The notes: a model not told the origin generated them from the sequence alone. A stretch of 64,000 nt of DNA from Candidatus Muiribacterium halophilum (GCA_023228995.1 JALOAD010000005.1:1-64000), one strand, 5' to 3'. Shown: positions 8,865 to 17,670, numbered from the stretch's first letter. Program-made: numbers and translations.

Positions 8865-10901
8865 TTATTCTGGTATTTCGGAAAAATATTTATTTTTAAA
8901 TTCTTGTTTCAATTCCTCATTTGAATTTATATGTTTAATTATTGTTTCAGGATAATTCTTTATTGTTTTTGAAATTTCCTTAGATATTAAACTCGGCAGT
9001 CCTTTATTATTATAAATCTTTAAGGCTTCTTCATAGTTTTCATTTTTAATTACATTATCAAAATCTTCACTTCTGTCCTCAAATAATTTTTCAAAATCTA
9101 TTCTTTCAACTATTTCATTAAAGGCATTTTTAATTCCTTCCAAAGAGTCATGTTTTTTATCTATTAAATGAGATTTTATATTACTATTAACATATTCTCT
9201 GACATAAATTGTTGCTTGTTTTTCTCTATCACTTTCTAAATTTTTAAATATTTTGCTTTTTACTAGTTCTACAAAATCATCTTCTTCACGAAAGTGTTCT
9301 TTTGCAGATTCTAATAAAATATTATCACATAATAGATTTTCTACTTCCTGAACTTGAATAGTAAATATGTTGTCTTTTTTCCATTTATCTATTTGACTTT
9401 CAAGATGAAAATCACCATCAATTATTCCAACAGCACTATTACCAATTAATTTTTTATTTTTATTAAATGCTTTTGTATAGTTTATAACCTCTAAATGACC
9501 TCCAACAGGTTGAATGAAATAATCCGGAAACAAAGCACTATATAATTTATAATCCAAACTACCTTTTGTTCCCTCACAAAATAAAATCTTCTTTCTGCTA
9601 CCCAGAAGTTCCATCAATAATTCCTCTGGAAGCTCTTCAGTTTCAGGAATTACCTGAATATTCCATTTATTAGGAGGAGTGAACTCTTTATTCCATAATT
9701 TAACGACATTTTTTCTAGAACTCGCAAAATCCAAATTATGAGTCAGGTATATAAATTGACAGTCAGATCTGATATTCTCTAATTTGTCCCATAAGTCATT
9801 TACAATAGCAAGGTTCAAATGATTCTCAGGTTCATCAACAATTATGTAGGAGTTTTCTTTTGCTAAAATTATATGTGCTATATAATAAAAAATCGCCTTT
9901 TCTCCATCACTAAGATTTTTGAAATCATAATATTTGTCATTATAGTTTATGATTATTTTATTTTTATCAAAAATCATATTTCTATGTTTAATAATAGAAT
10001 TCCATTTATCTAAAATCATATCATTTTTATTTTTATCAGGTTTTAAGATTTCTTTACGAGAAATCATTGCATTATCATAATATTGATACCTATGCTTAAC
10101 ATCAATTTCAATCATAGTTTTTATAATCAAATCTATATCATTAATATAATTATTTAAATCAATTCTTTCTTCTTTAAATAATTTGTCTTGATTCTGACGA
10201 TTTTGTAATTGTGTTCCATAATTACTTTTTAATGGTATTGAATCATAATTTCCACCATAAGAAAATAATTTCTGAGCTGGAATAACTGTTACATTCCCGA
10301 GTTTCATAGTTCTTTTTACTTCACGAGAAAAAGTGCTTTTTCCTGATCCATTTGGACCTATAATCACAAAATTTTTATTAATATACCTAAAAAAAGAAAA
10401 GTTTATTAAATAAACCAAACTATTTTCAAAATATTTTTTAATTTCCAAAAGTTGAGAATAATAATTATGAACATAACTAGTCATAAACTTACTTTTATCT
10501 TTTTGTAAGTTTGAAACAATTTCTTTTTCATTTTTCATATTAAAATAATTTTTTATAGTAGATATAACGCTCTTATAATGATCAGCCGTTGAAAATTGTT
10601 CTACCAATAATTCCAAAAAATTTATAGACAAATTATCCAATCGATCAACTTCAATATTGATAAGAAAATCATTGAAAATTTTTAATATTTCTTCAATATG
10701 AAAATCGTCTATAACAGAAGAAAACAAAACATTAATGTCTTCAATAAATGGACTATCTAAATCTATAATTAACTTAATCTCGTCTTTTTTTTCTTTAATT
10801 TCCAGATTAAAAAAATCTTTAATTTCATGAATATTTTCAATGTATTCTTCCAAAATACCTTTAAGTTTTAAAGCTAATTCTTTTTTCTTTTCATCTTCCA
10901 T
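8865..10901 (-). CDS. ABC-type ATPase fused to a DUF4435 (TOPRIM-like) domain; candidate defence protein
   Basis: The 678-residue protein has three parts. Residues 1-170 are helical with no motif I recognise. Residues about 175-420 are an ABC/AAA_21-type ATPase: Walker A GPNGSGKST (182-190), signature LSDGEKA (330-336), Walker B YIIVDEPENHL (352-362), H-loop THNLDFA. Residues about 430-678 look like DUF4435: ILFCEGTKGSLDYKLY (E443), GIIDGDF (D495, D497) and EVENLL (519-524). DUF4435 is the AriB nuclease domain of PARIS, and ATPase-DUF4435 pairs or fusions act in phage defence. Here Walker A lies unusually far in. It sits between hsdS and the RhuM gene, with GGAGGG before the ATG. The specific role is inferred. 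Confidence 0.8.
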   Translation of the reverse strand: MEDEKKKELALKLKGILEEYIENIHEIKDFFNLEIKEKKDEIKLIIDLDSPFIEDINVLFSSVIDDFHIEEILKIFNDFLINIEVDRLDNLSINFLELLVEQFSTADHYKSVISTIKNYFNMKNEKEIVSNLQKDKSKFMTSYVHNYYSQLLEIKKYFENSLVYLINFSFFRYINKNFVIIGPNGSGKSTFSREVKRTMKLGNVTVIPAQKLFSYGGNYDSIPLKSNYGTQLQNRQNQDKLFKEERIDLNNYINDIDLIIKTMIEIDVKHRYQYYDNAMISRKEILKPDKNKNDMILDKWNSIIKHRNMIFDKNKIIINYNDKYYDFKNLSDGEKAIFYYIAHIILAKENSYIIVDEPENHLNLAIVNDLWDKLENIRSDCQFIYLTHNLDFASSRKNVVKLWNKEFTPPNKWNIQVIPETEELPEELLMELLGSRKKILFCEGTKGSLDYKLYSALFPDYFIQPVGGHLEVINYTKAFNKNKKLIGNSAVGIIDGDFHLESQIDKWKKDNIFTIQVQEVENLLCDNILLESAKEHFREEDDFVELVKSKIFKNLESDREKQATIYVREYVNSNIKSHLIDKKHDSLEGIKNAFNEIVERIDFEKLFEDRSEDFDNVIKNENYEEALKIYNNKGLPSLISKEISKTIKNYPETIIKHINSNEELKQEFKNKYFSEIPE

Positions 10902-10940
10902 TATAATTAAACCCTCCAGTAAATTTATGGAAATCTATGT

Positions 10941-12107
10941 TTATTTTTTATACTTATCAATGATTTCTGACTTTATTCTCCATGTTCCAGTTAATAACTT
11001 CTGCATTAATCCTTTTTTCTGTAATTTATATTTTTCAGTTATTTGCGTTAGTAATTCTATCTCTCTTTGTGCTGATGTTAATATATCAATAATTCTTAGT
11101 TTTTCTTTTTCTGTAGTCCAAAAAACCACTAAATTTCTCATATCTTTTGAGTATATGTGAGGCTGTGCACCACCAGATTGTAATTTATATATCTTATGCT
11201 GTATTCTTTTTAATACATAATATAAAAATTTTGTATTTCCTTTTTTTAAATAGAAAACATTGCAATCAGAAGCCCAGATAGGATAATTATGATACCATAT
11301 AAATCCAGCATAAGCTCCGGATGAACTTACTGTGACTGTTGGGAAATTATGTGTTGGAACATTTGTATAATAAGCATAAGATTGCCCCCCCGCAACAACC
11401 GGAATATGACCATTAATTTTTGTTTTTTTTGTCAAAGCTCTACCTTTTTCAACTTTTATTTCTTCGTTAAAAAGGGAACCTAATTTGACTTTTTTCCATG
11501 CTTCTGGATTTCTTTTTACTGCTTTTTCAGATATTAATTCATTTAATAACCATTTGAATTTTTTTTCTTTTAATTTTATGAGTTTTTCAGTTTTTTCTAT
11601 TGCTTCATCCCATGATGAAAGCAAATCTGCAATAGCTTTCTGCTCTTCAATAGGAGGAATAAGAATCTCAAAATTTTCAAAGTCAGATTTAACAAATCCT
11701 TTTATTGAAGTACCTTGATTAAAAGTTATCAATTCATTAATTTTAAATTTTAGAAAATATGCAATATATATATTAAAAATTTTTTCAGATTTAATTGTTA
11801 AATTTTGAAAATCCTGGCTCGTACATATATCAAATGGAGTAATTACTATTTTGCCAACACCAACTCTACTAACAACAAGTAAGCTATTTTTTCTTATTAT
11901 TTTTGTTGAAGATTTCAAAACTGCTGTTTCTGTAATATAATTCCTAACTGAAATATTGTGTATATTATCTTCGGATATATCTGAGCTGGAAACCCAAGGA
12001 ATACTTCCTTTCCAAAAACTTATATTTTTTTTTGATGGAGTTCCACCTGCTTGAATTACTCCTAATTCACCAATTCTTAACTTTTTCCAGTTTTCTGGTA
12101 ATTTCAT
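10941..12107 (-). CDS. hsdS: Type I restriction-modification specificity subunit (two target domains)
   Basis: HsdS reads the bipartite DNA target for the HsdM methylase and HsdR. The 388-residue product has two target-recognition domains, each followed by a conserved helical spacer. TRD1 covers about 1-150 and ends with PPIEEQKAIADLLSSWDEAI, leading into a long helix. TRD2 covers about 200-340 and ends with KLRIIDILTSAQREIELLTQ, then LMQKLLTGTWRIK. AAGAGG precedes the ATG. It lies downstream of hsdM and a winged-helix remnant. A separate half-size hsdS lies upstream of hsdM (14250-14864), so one methylase may serve two specificities. Confidence 0.93.
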   Translation of the reverse strand: MKLPENWKKLRIGELGVIQAGGTPSKKNISFWKGSIPWVSSSDISEDNIHNISVRNYITETAVLKSSTKIIRKNSLLVVSRVGVGKIVITPFDICTSQDFQNLTIKSEKIFNIYIAYFLKFKINELITFNQGTSIKGFVKSDFENFEILIPPIEEQKAIADLLSSWDEAIEKTEKLIKLKEKKFKWLLNELISEKAVKRNPEAWKKVKLGSLFNEEIKVEKGRALTKKTKINGHIPVVAGGQSYAYYTNVPTHNFPTVTVSSSGAYAGFIWYHNYPIWASDCNVFYLKKGNTKFLYYVLKRIQHKIYKLQSGGAQPHIYSKDMRNLVVFWTTEKEKLRIIDILTSAQREIELLTQITEKYKLQKKGLMQKLLTGTWRIKSEIIDKYKK

Positions 12108-12186
12108 TTTTGCCTCTTTATATTGTTATTAACTCTATTCTTATTATAAATCTTTTACAAAATATAGTTATATCTTTTAAAGCTGG

Positions 12187-12206
12187 ATTCCCGAGTTCTC
12201 GGGAAT
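12187..12206. repeat. Short hairpin ATTCCCGAG-TT-CTCGGGAAT
   Basis: Perfect 9-bp inverted repeat with a 2-nt loop, in the gap between hsdS and the winged-helix remnant, followed by 'gac' as in the CCCGG...CCGGGATGAC repeats elsewhere. It is probably a divergent member of that family. It has no U-tract, so it is not a normal terminator. Confidence 0.6.
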
Positions 12207-12246
12207 GACATTAAATAAAAGCATAAATATAAATTCAAAATTTCTA

Positions 12247-12552
12247 TTATTTCGCATTTTTCCCTTTTATTTCCCAATATCCTGTTTTATTTGAGCCTAT
12301 TCTTTTTAATATTCCCATATCCTTTAATTTCTGCAATCCTCTTGTTACAGTTGCTCTACTTACATTCATTAACTCTGATAATTCCTCTTTTTTTGCATAA
12401 GGATTTTTTACTAGTTCAGATAGTAATTCTTCCAGAAAATCATTTATCGGCTCACTTATCGGCTCACTTATCGGCTCATTTTCTGTTCTCGGGATTATTA
12501 TTGTAAAGAAATCCTCAAATTCAAACTCTGGTTTAATATTTTTTTCTTTCAA
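12247..12552 (-). pseudogene. C-terminal remnant of an AlbA_2/ATPase-type winged-helix regulator
   Basis: A 101-codon open frame begins at a TTG and has no ATG or ribosome site upstream. The start EFEFEDFFTIIIPR resembles the end of the HATPase_c_4 domain of AlbA_2-type regulators. It is followed by three SEPI/SEPI/NDF repeats encoded by tandem 12-bp units (about 12447-12480). A winged helix then follows (NPYAKKEELSELMNVSRATVTRGLQKLKDMG). Complete members have several hundred N-terminal residues that are missing here; an in-frame TGA lies 8 codons upstream. It sits between hsdM and hsdS. It could instead be an expressed small DNA-binding protein, but a remnant is more likely. Confidence 0.6.
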
Positions 12553-12646
12553 TATTAGGAAAATTCTTTTTCATCAATAATCATCGTTTTTCCTTGATAA
12601 CTCTCTTTTACTCCACTTATATTCTATTGTAAAATGCGTTCTGCTT

Positions 12647-12670
12647 AATTGTGACACCAATTGTGACACA
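12647..12670. repeat. 12-bp tandem direct repeat (AATTGTGACACC/A)
   Basis: Two adjacent 12-bp copies, AATTGTGACACC and AATTGTGACACA, just downstream of hsdM. They could be a regulator-binding site for the downstream genes or debris of the deleted regulator gene. Nothing else is seen in the 136-bp gap. Confidence 0.5.
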
Positions 12671-12688
12671 ATTTTTTTAAAAAACATT

Positions 12689-14260
12689 TTATCTGATATC
12701 TATTTCCTTCAGTTTTTCTGCCATTTTTTTTCTGACTTCTTCAAGTTCCTTTTCAAGTATATCTATTTCCTGCTGCACCTGAAATATATCTATTTCTTCC
12801 TCTTCTTCAAATGTGTCAACATATCTTGGAATATTAAGATTGAAGTCATTTTCTTCTATCTCTTTTATATCTGCTATGTGTGAGTATTTCTCAATCTCTT
12901 TTCTTTTTCTGTAAGTATCAAGAATCTTTTCTATATGTTCATCTGATAATGTATTCTGATTCTTTCCTGAAACGAAATCCTTACTTGCATCTATGAACAC
13001 TACATCTCTGCAATCTTCTTTTTCTCCACCTTTTTCTCTTGCTTTATCAAATATTAGTATAGCTACGGGAATATTGGTTGTCGGAAAAAGATTTCCGGGA
13101 AGTCCTATTACTGCATCTAACAGATTTTCTTCTATTAATGCCTGTCTTATTCTTCCCTCTGATGCTCCTCTGAATAATACTCCATGAGGAACTACAACCG
13201 AGACTCTGCCTTTTCTGTCAAAAGCTGTTTCTATCATGTGAGTTATAAATGCCCAGTCACCTTTACTTTTTGGTGGTACTCCACGCCAGAATCTATTGAA
13301 CTGATCACTTTCAGCATCTTCAGCTCCCCATTTGTCCAGAGAAAATGGAGGATTAGCTACTACAACATCAAATTTCATCAGTTTGTCATTCTCAATAAGT
13401 AATGGGCTGTTTAAAGTGTCACACCATTCTATTCTTGCACTATCAAAGCTATGCAGAAACATATTCATTCTGCATAAAGCCCAGGTGCTTCCATTAGATT
13501 CCTGACCGAAAAGAGCAAAGTCTTTACTTCCAACTGCTTTCCCAGCTTCTATAAGCAATCCACCTGAACCGCATGCAGGGTCACATATTTTTGCACCAGT
13601 ACCAGGATTCGCAAGTTTTGCCACTAGTTCAGTAACTTTTGAAGGTGTGAAGAATTCACCTGCTTTCTTACCTGAATCTGAAGCAAATCTTTCAATAAGA
13701 TATATGTATGTATTCCCTATGACATCTTCTGAGACAAGACTTGGTTTCATATTAAGTAGAGGTTTATTGAAGTCTTCAAGAAGCTGTTTAAGTCTTCTGT
13801 TTCTATCCTTTGTCTTTCCAAGATTAGCTTCACTGTTAAAATCTATGTTTCTAAAAACTCCATCAAGTTTCAGCTTATTACTTTCTTCAATATTATCAAG
13901 TACAATGTTTATAAGTTCACCAATGTTAGCAGCATTTCTTCTATCATAGAGACTGTAAAAATTTGCCGGAAATTCATCAATTACAATCTCTTTTTTTGTT
14001 TCAGGATTTTTTTCTGTAAGTTTTACTATAGGTAATGTAAATCTTTCTCTTTCAAGTTTTCTTAAAATCCTTTCTTCATTATCTCCATATTGCTCTTTAA
14101 GACTTTCATAATGATCAATCCATACGTCTGATATATATTTAAGAAACAGCATAACAAGTATGTAATCCTTGTATTGAGCAGGATCAACAACTCCTCTGAA
14201 TGTATCACAAGCTGACCATGCTGCATTATTTATATCTTTCTGATCGATTTTATCTGCCAT
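12689..14260 (-). CDS. hsdM: Type I DNA adenine methyltransferase, M subunit
   Basis: HsdM transfers methyl from SAM to adenine in the site chosen by HsdS, protecting host DNA and serving as the core of the restriction complex. The product has 523 residues: an N-terminal helical domain (about 1-170), then an N6-methylase domain. The SAM motif is DPACGSGGLL (227-236), the catalytic motif NPPF (303-306), with FFTPSKVTELVAKL before motif I. The C-terminus is a coiled coil typical of the HsdS-binding region. Its ATG overlaps the end of the half-size hsdS gene by 11 bp, so the two are coupled. Confidence 0.95.
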   Translation of the reverse strand: MADKIDQKDINNAAWSACDTFRGVVDPAQYKDYILVMLFLKYISDVWIDHYESLKEQYGDNEERILRKLERERFTLPIVKLTEKNPETKKEIVIDEFPANFYSLYDRRNAANIGELINIVLDNIEESNKLKLDGVFRNIDFNSEANLGKTKDRNRRLKQLLEDFNKPLLNMKPSLVSEDVIGNTYIYLIERFASDSGKKAGEFFTPSKVTELVAKLANPGTGAKICDPACGSGGLLIEAGKAVGSKDFALFGQESNGSTWALCRMNMFLHSFDSARIEWCDTLNSPLLIENDKLMKFDVVVANPPFSLDKWGAEDAESDQFNRFWRGVPPKSKGDWAFITHMIETAFDRKGRVSVVVPHGVLFRGASEGRIRQALIEENLLDAVIGLPGNLFPTTNIPVAILIFDKAREKGGEKEDCRDVVFIDASKDFVSGKNQNTLSDEHIEKILDTYRKRKEIEKYSHIADIKEIEENDFNLNIPRYVDTFEEEEEIDIFQVQQEIDILEKELEEVRKKMAEKLKEIDIR

Positions 14261-14864
14261 TGTTTTCTCCTTTGAGACTATGAGTATCTGATATATAATT
14301 ATTTAAAATATGTTTATACAATCTTTCTTTCTTATCAATCAGTTCTTTCATTAAAATCTGTTCTTGTCTTATAAGTTTGTCTATTTGAATAATACTCTTC
14401 TGTTTTTCAATAGAAGGAATTATTATTTCTATTTCTTCAACTGCATTTTTTGTTATCATTCCAGACAAACTTGAATTCTTTACTCTGCTCATAATATAAG
14501 CCTGGGTTTTATTTAAACTTATGTAGGAGTTTATATATTCCGGTAATATTTTTTCAGGTTCAGTAATTCTTATCTTCAATAGCGGACCTGATAAAGTTAC
14601 AATATTTTCAGGTTCAGTTTCAAGGATAGCAGAATTGAAAATCTGACCTCTTGTCCTGAACACTAAATCACCTTTCCTTAAAATATGATGTTTTTTAAAA
14701 CCCTCATCCTCAACTATTATAGCATTATTTAAATCAATTGTGTTATTTTCAGTCAAATCTTTCATTTGAACCACTGAAACAGTTCCATCAGAACTAGGTT
14801 CAATTTTTTTTCTGAAAGCGTATCCATTAGTTATTTCAGCAATTTCTTTTAATTTAATAATCAT
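14250..14864 (-). CDS. Half-size type I specificity subunit (single target domain)
   Basis: The 204-residue protein resembles one half of HsdS: one target-recognition domain (LKEIAEITNGYAFRKKIEP at the start, then SGMITKNAVEEIEIIIPSI), followed by one helical spacer (KQKSIIQIDKLIRQEQILMKELI). Half-size S proteins can dimerise to make a symmetric recognition unit. It is the first gene of the RM operon, with AGAGG before its ATG, and overlaps hsdM by 11 bp. Sequence around the TRD differs from both TRDs of the full hsdS. Whether it is active alone, or modulates the full-length subunit, is open. Confidence 0.85.
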   Translation of the reverse strand: MIIKLKEIAEITNGYAFRKKIEPSSDGTVSVVQMKDLTENNTIDLNNAIIVEDEGFKKHHILRKGDLVFRTRGQIFNSAILETEPENIVTLSGPLLKIRITEPEKILPEYINSYISLNKTQAYIMSRVKNSSLSGMITKNAVEEIEIIIPSIEKQKSIIQIDKLIRQEQILMKELIDKKERLYKHILNNYISDTHSLKGENNGR

Positions 14865-14881
14865 AAATCCTCTTGAATTTT

Positions 14882-14904
14882 TTACAGTAACTTTATTACT
14901 GTAA
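14882..14904. promoter_or_regulatory. Palindromic operator at the RM operon promoter
   Basis: Perfect 9-bp inverted repeat TTACAGTAA / TTACTGTAA with a 5-bp spacer, immediately downstream of the -10 and covering the predicted transcription start. This is a typical repressor position. No C-protein or dedicated regulator gene is adjacent; the nearest DNA-binding candidate is the winged-helix remnant at 12247-12552. Confidence 0.65.
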
Positions 14905-14933
14905 TTATAAACTTAAAAAACATTAGTCGTCAA
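14904..14933 (-). promoter_or_regulatory. Promoter of the restriction-modification operon
   Basis: On the minus strand: -35 TTGACG (14928-14933), 18-bp spacer, -10 TATAAT (14904-14909). The transcript would begin about 30 nt upstream of the half-size hsdS gene. It overlaps the palindromic operator at its downstream edge. Confidence 0.7.
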
Positions 14934-15145
14934 GTGTTTTTTTTAAATATAATTATAAAATCAAAGTTTTTCCATTAGTGTCCAAGAAAATTTTTGAAAA
15001 TATTATGAAAACCATTATTGACAATAATTAAACAGAATATCTTAAAATTTCCAGACATGATTTATAAGAACAAATTGAGATAAAAATATTATTTTGTGTT
15101 TGTGAAATTTATCACATTGTCAAATTACGTGATACGACCCCAAAC

Positions 15146-15619
15146 TTAATATTTTTTTGTTTTTGCTTTTATGGTGATTTTGCCGGGAATTATGTCAATC
15201 TCTGCACTTTGGGGGTCAATATTTGCAGGAAGTGTCTTTTTTATGCTTTTTTCATAAGTAGTTAATTGCGAACTTTTCCTTCTTGATGAGCTCTGGGCCT
15301 GAATCTGATATTTATATATAAGTTCTATACTGTTTTCGGTAAGATCTATACTGATATTACTTTTATCAATGTTTTTTTCTTTTATATACAAAAATAGATT
15401 ATCACCAGTTAATGCATGGTTGATCTGAGGTTCAAACTTAATATCCGGCATATTACTTCTGTCTATACTAATATTTGGCGAAACAGATTGTTTTCTAACA
15501 TCAAAAACAGGATTTCCCATATTTTTATGAAAATTAGTATAATCATTATATAGAGAATATGCCCCGTAAATAGCAAGAATTACAACAAATAAATTAAATA
15601 AATATTTTAACAGTCTCAT
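15146..15619 (-). CDS. Membrane-anchored alpha-crystallin (Hsp20)-like protein
   Basis: The 157-residue protein has one N-terminal membrane helix (about 5-24) and a linker. The C-terminal 90 residues read like an alpha-crystallin domain: FLYIKEKNIDKSNISIDLTE, then YEKSIKKTLPANIDPQSAEI and IIPGKITIKA, which match the beta strands and the A-x-x-x-G-x-L-type end of small heat-shock proteins. Hsp20 chaperones are normally cytosolic, so a tethered form facing the periplasm is unusual. AAGGAG precedes the ATG. It is monocistronic, between the RM island and a methyltransferase. The fold assignment is by pattern only. Confidence 0.6.
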   Translation of the reverse strand: MRLLKYLFNLFVVILAIYGAYSLYNDYTNFHKNMGNPVFDVRKQSVSPNISIDRSNMPDIKFEPQINHALTGDNLFLYIKEKNIDKSNISIDLTENSIELIYKYQIQAQSSSRRKSSQLTTYEKSIKKTLPANIDPQSAEIDIIPGKITIKAKTKKY

Positions 15620-15648
15620 AAAACTCCTTTTTAAAACAAAAAACTTGC

Positions 15649-15751
15649 GAATTAGCGAAATAGTGAATCAAAATGTTCATTCAACATTTTTTAGTGAAAT
15701 AGATTTAAAGCTTTTTCCACTTCACCATCTCACCACTTACTATTTCACAGA
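15649..15751. repeat. Palindromic intergenic repeat (ATGTTCAGTGAACAT family)
   Basis: A copy of the dispersed element: left flank 'gcgaattagcgaaatagtg', degenerate core ATGTTCATTCAACAT (15673-15687), right flank ending 'cttactatttcac'. The two flanks are partly complementary, so the whole unit can fold as a long hairpin. Confidence 0.65.
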
Positions 15752-15758
15752 TTTCTTC

Positions 15759-16340
15759 TTAATTATTAATTGCTCTTTTAGTTACTGCTATTCCATCTCC
15801 ATTATCAAAATAAAAATCAGTATGAAAATTCTTATTTTTTTTTAGAAAATCTATGTATTCATCAATTTTATTAGTTATTCTTTTATATTTATACTCAAGA
15901 TTTTCATTATCTTCAAGATGATTTTTAAAATTAAGATTATCTGAAACAAATAAAGTATTTTTATGTGAAAATTTTTGAGAATACTCAAAAAAATCTTTAT
16001 ACATCCTTTTAGTACCATCTATAAAAATAAGATCTACAACTATATTTTCATTAAATTCAAAAAAATTAATTGGGAAAAAATTAATTTTATTAAAATATTT
16101 AACATTTTGTTCACACAAAGTTATTCTAAATGGATCCATTTCACAGGTATAAACATTTTGTACACAAGGTATTTGAGCAAAATAAATTGAAGAAAAACCA
16201 TTGCCGGTACCAATTTCCAAAATACTTTTTATTTTTTTATCTATAATAAGAGTTTGAAGAAATTCAACAGTTTCAATCCTAGCTCTTGGAATTTTATAAA
16301 CATCAGCTTCAATCATAACTTTTTTTAAAAATAAAATCAT
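15759..16340 (-). CDS. O-methyltransferase-like class I SAM methyltransferase
   Basis: The protein of about 193 residues has a Rossmann SAM-binding fold. Motif I is ILEIGTGNGFSS, with an acidic residue after the next strand (YTCEMDP), then DLIFIDGTK and LFVSDN, in the order seen in COG4122/O-methyltransferase family 3 proteins. Substrate is unknown. I prefer the ATG at 16340; a TTG at 16349 is possible but only 3 nt from the AGGAG. No operon partner is evident. Confidence 0.75.
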   Translation of the reverse strand: MILFLKKVMIEADVYKIPRARIETVEFLQTLIIDKKIKSILEIGTGNGFSSIYFAQIPCVQNVYTCEMDPFRITLCEQNVKYFNKINFFPINFFEFNENIVVDLIFIDGTKRMYKDFFEYSQKFSHKNTLFVSDNLNFKNHLEDNENLEYKYKRITNKIDEYIDFLKKNKNFHTDFYFDNGDGIAVTKRAINN

Positions 16341-16538
16341 AAAAATCAAATACTCCTAAATAACATTTCCCAGTCATGCTATGACGATTCACAATGTGAC
16401 TTGTCAGCGTTTTTGAGCTTTGCTCAAGTTTTAAACCTAGTTTTACTTGTAAAACTATATCGTGAGCACAGCGAACTATCTTGTTTTAGAATATCGTGCA
16501 TTTATGCACTATCCCTAATAGCCCTACTAACCCAACAA

Positions 16539-17663
16539 TCAATTTATATGTGCTCTAGTTATACCGAATTTTCTCCAAAGAAAATCATTAGTTTTTCTCT
16601 GAATATTAGAAATCTGTTCGTTAAATTGCTCAAATCCAATATTGGGAAGAGTAAAATATCCATCTTTGTTAACAATAAGTTTTGATTTTTCTCTAGAATT
16701 TTTTTCATCAAGTTTTAATGTAAAATTAATCATATTAAAAAACTCAACATTAAACCAACCTTTAAAATATAAATCAAGTTCAGAGTAAAAATCACTAGCA
16801 ATTTCAATGAATTTCATCATTTCATTATCAAACCATTCAGCATTAAGTTTATCTCTAAAAGGAATATATATAAAATACTCAATATAACCAGTGCTTTGAA
16901 TAAGTAATTGTCTGTATTCTGTTTCATTTGAACCGTCTGATGCTATAAAACCATCAAAAGTTGGTATAAATCTTGATTTAATAAGATTTTTACGAATAAA
17001 AAAATCAACAGCTTTTTCAGTTTTTGAACTAAAAATATCAAATCTTTCCTTTTCTAGGAAATTTGGAACTATTGAAAAATTAATTGCTGAATTATTCTTA
17101 ACAAGTTTTTGCAATTCTTTATTTCTTTTTGATAAAAACTCTCGAATTTTTTCAGAATTTTTTTCTCTACCTTTAATCGCATCTTCAATCTGATGAATAG
17201 TCATAGGATTTTTACCTCTTTCATATCGAATATAGCATCGATAATCTTGTAAAACCATATGAGGTTTATCAAATGAATCTGGTATGTAAATAATAATAAT
17301 ACTCTTTTTTTCATTAATACGAACAGGATGTATTTTCATACCTGATATAAGTGGCTGAATATTAGCCTGACATACTTGTCTAATTCTTAAAATATTTTTA
17401 TCAACTTCCTCAACACCAATTATTTTCTTTGGATTACCATCATTATCCTCTTCAATACCAATAAGTATAAATCCACCATAAGCATTAGCAAAACTAGTTA
17501 CATCTTTTGTAATTTCTTTATTAGAACTTTCAAGAGTTCCCCACATTTCTCTCTTATAATCAAGATAGAGAGATTCACTTACCCTGTTTTCAATCATACT
17601 TTCCATATCATTAAAATCAAGTTCTTCAAGATATTCTTTTCCAAAAAATTCGTAAATATTCAT
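16539..17663 (-). CDS. AlbA_2 (Schlafen-type) domain protein
   Basis: The 374-residue protein begins with an AlbA_2 domain (about 20-150): SLYLDYKREMWG, then TSFANAYGGFILIGIEEDN, both typical, and PHMVLQDYRCYIRYERG, where the family usually reads Y-xR-xG. The remaining ~220 residues match nothing I know. AlbA_2 proteins are variously annotated as regulators or nucleic-acid-binding proteins; some are linked to phage defence. The gene has no ribosome site, and its promoter places the transcript start at or next to the ATG, so it may be leaderless. It lies divergent to the nitroreductase gene. Confidence 0.75.
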   Translation of the reverse strand: MNIYEFFGKEYLEELDFNDMESMIENRVSESLYLDYKREMWGTLESSNKEITKDVTSFANAYGGFILIGIEEDNDGNPKKIIGVEEVDKNILRIRQVCQANIQPLISGMKIHPVRINEKKSIIIIYIPDSFDKPHMVLQDYRCYIRYERGKNPMTIHQIEDAIKGREKNSEKIREFLSKRNKELQKLVKNNSAINFSIVPNFLEKERFDIFSSKTEKAVDFFIRKNLIKSRFIPTFDGFIASDGSNETEYRQLLIQSTGYIEYFIYIPFRDKLNAEWFDNEMMKFIEIASDFYSELDLYFKGWFNVEFFNMINFTLKLDEKNSREKSKLIVNKDGYFTLPNIGFEQFNEQISNIQRKTNDFLWRKFGITRAHIN

Positions 17664-17670
17664 ATTAGCT

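Noticed and set aside
12447-12480. Tandem 12-bp units considered as a CRISPR-like array
   Set aside because: The units are contiguous without spacers and encode SEPI repeats in frame.
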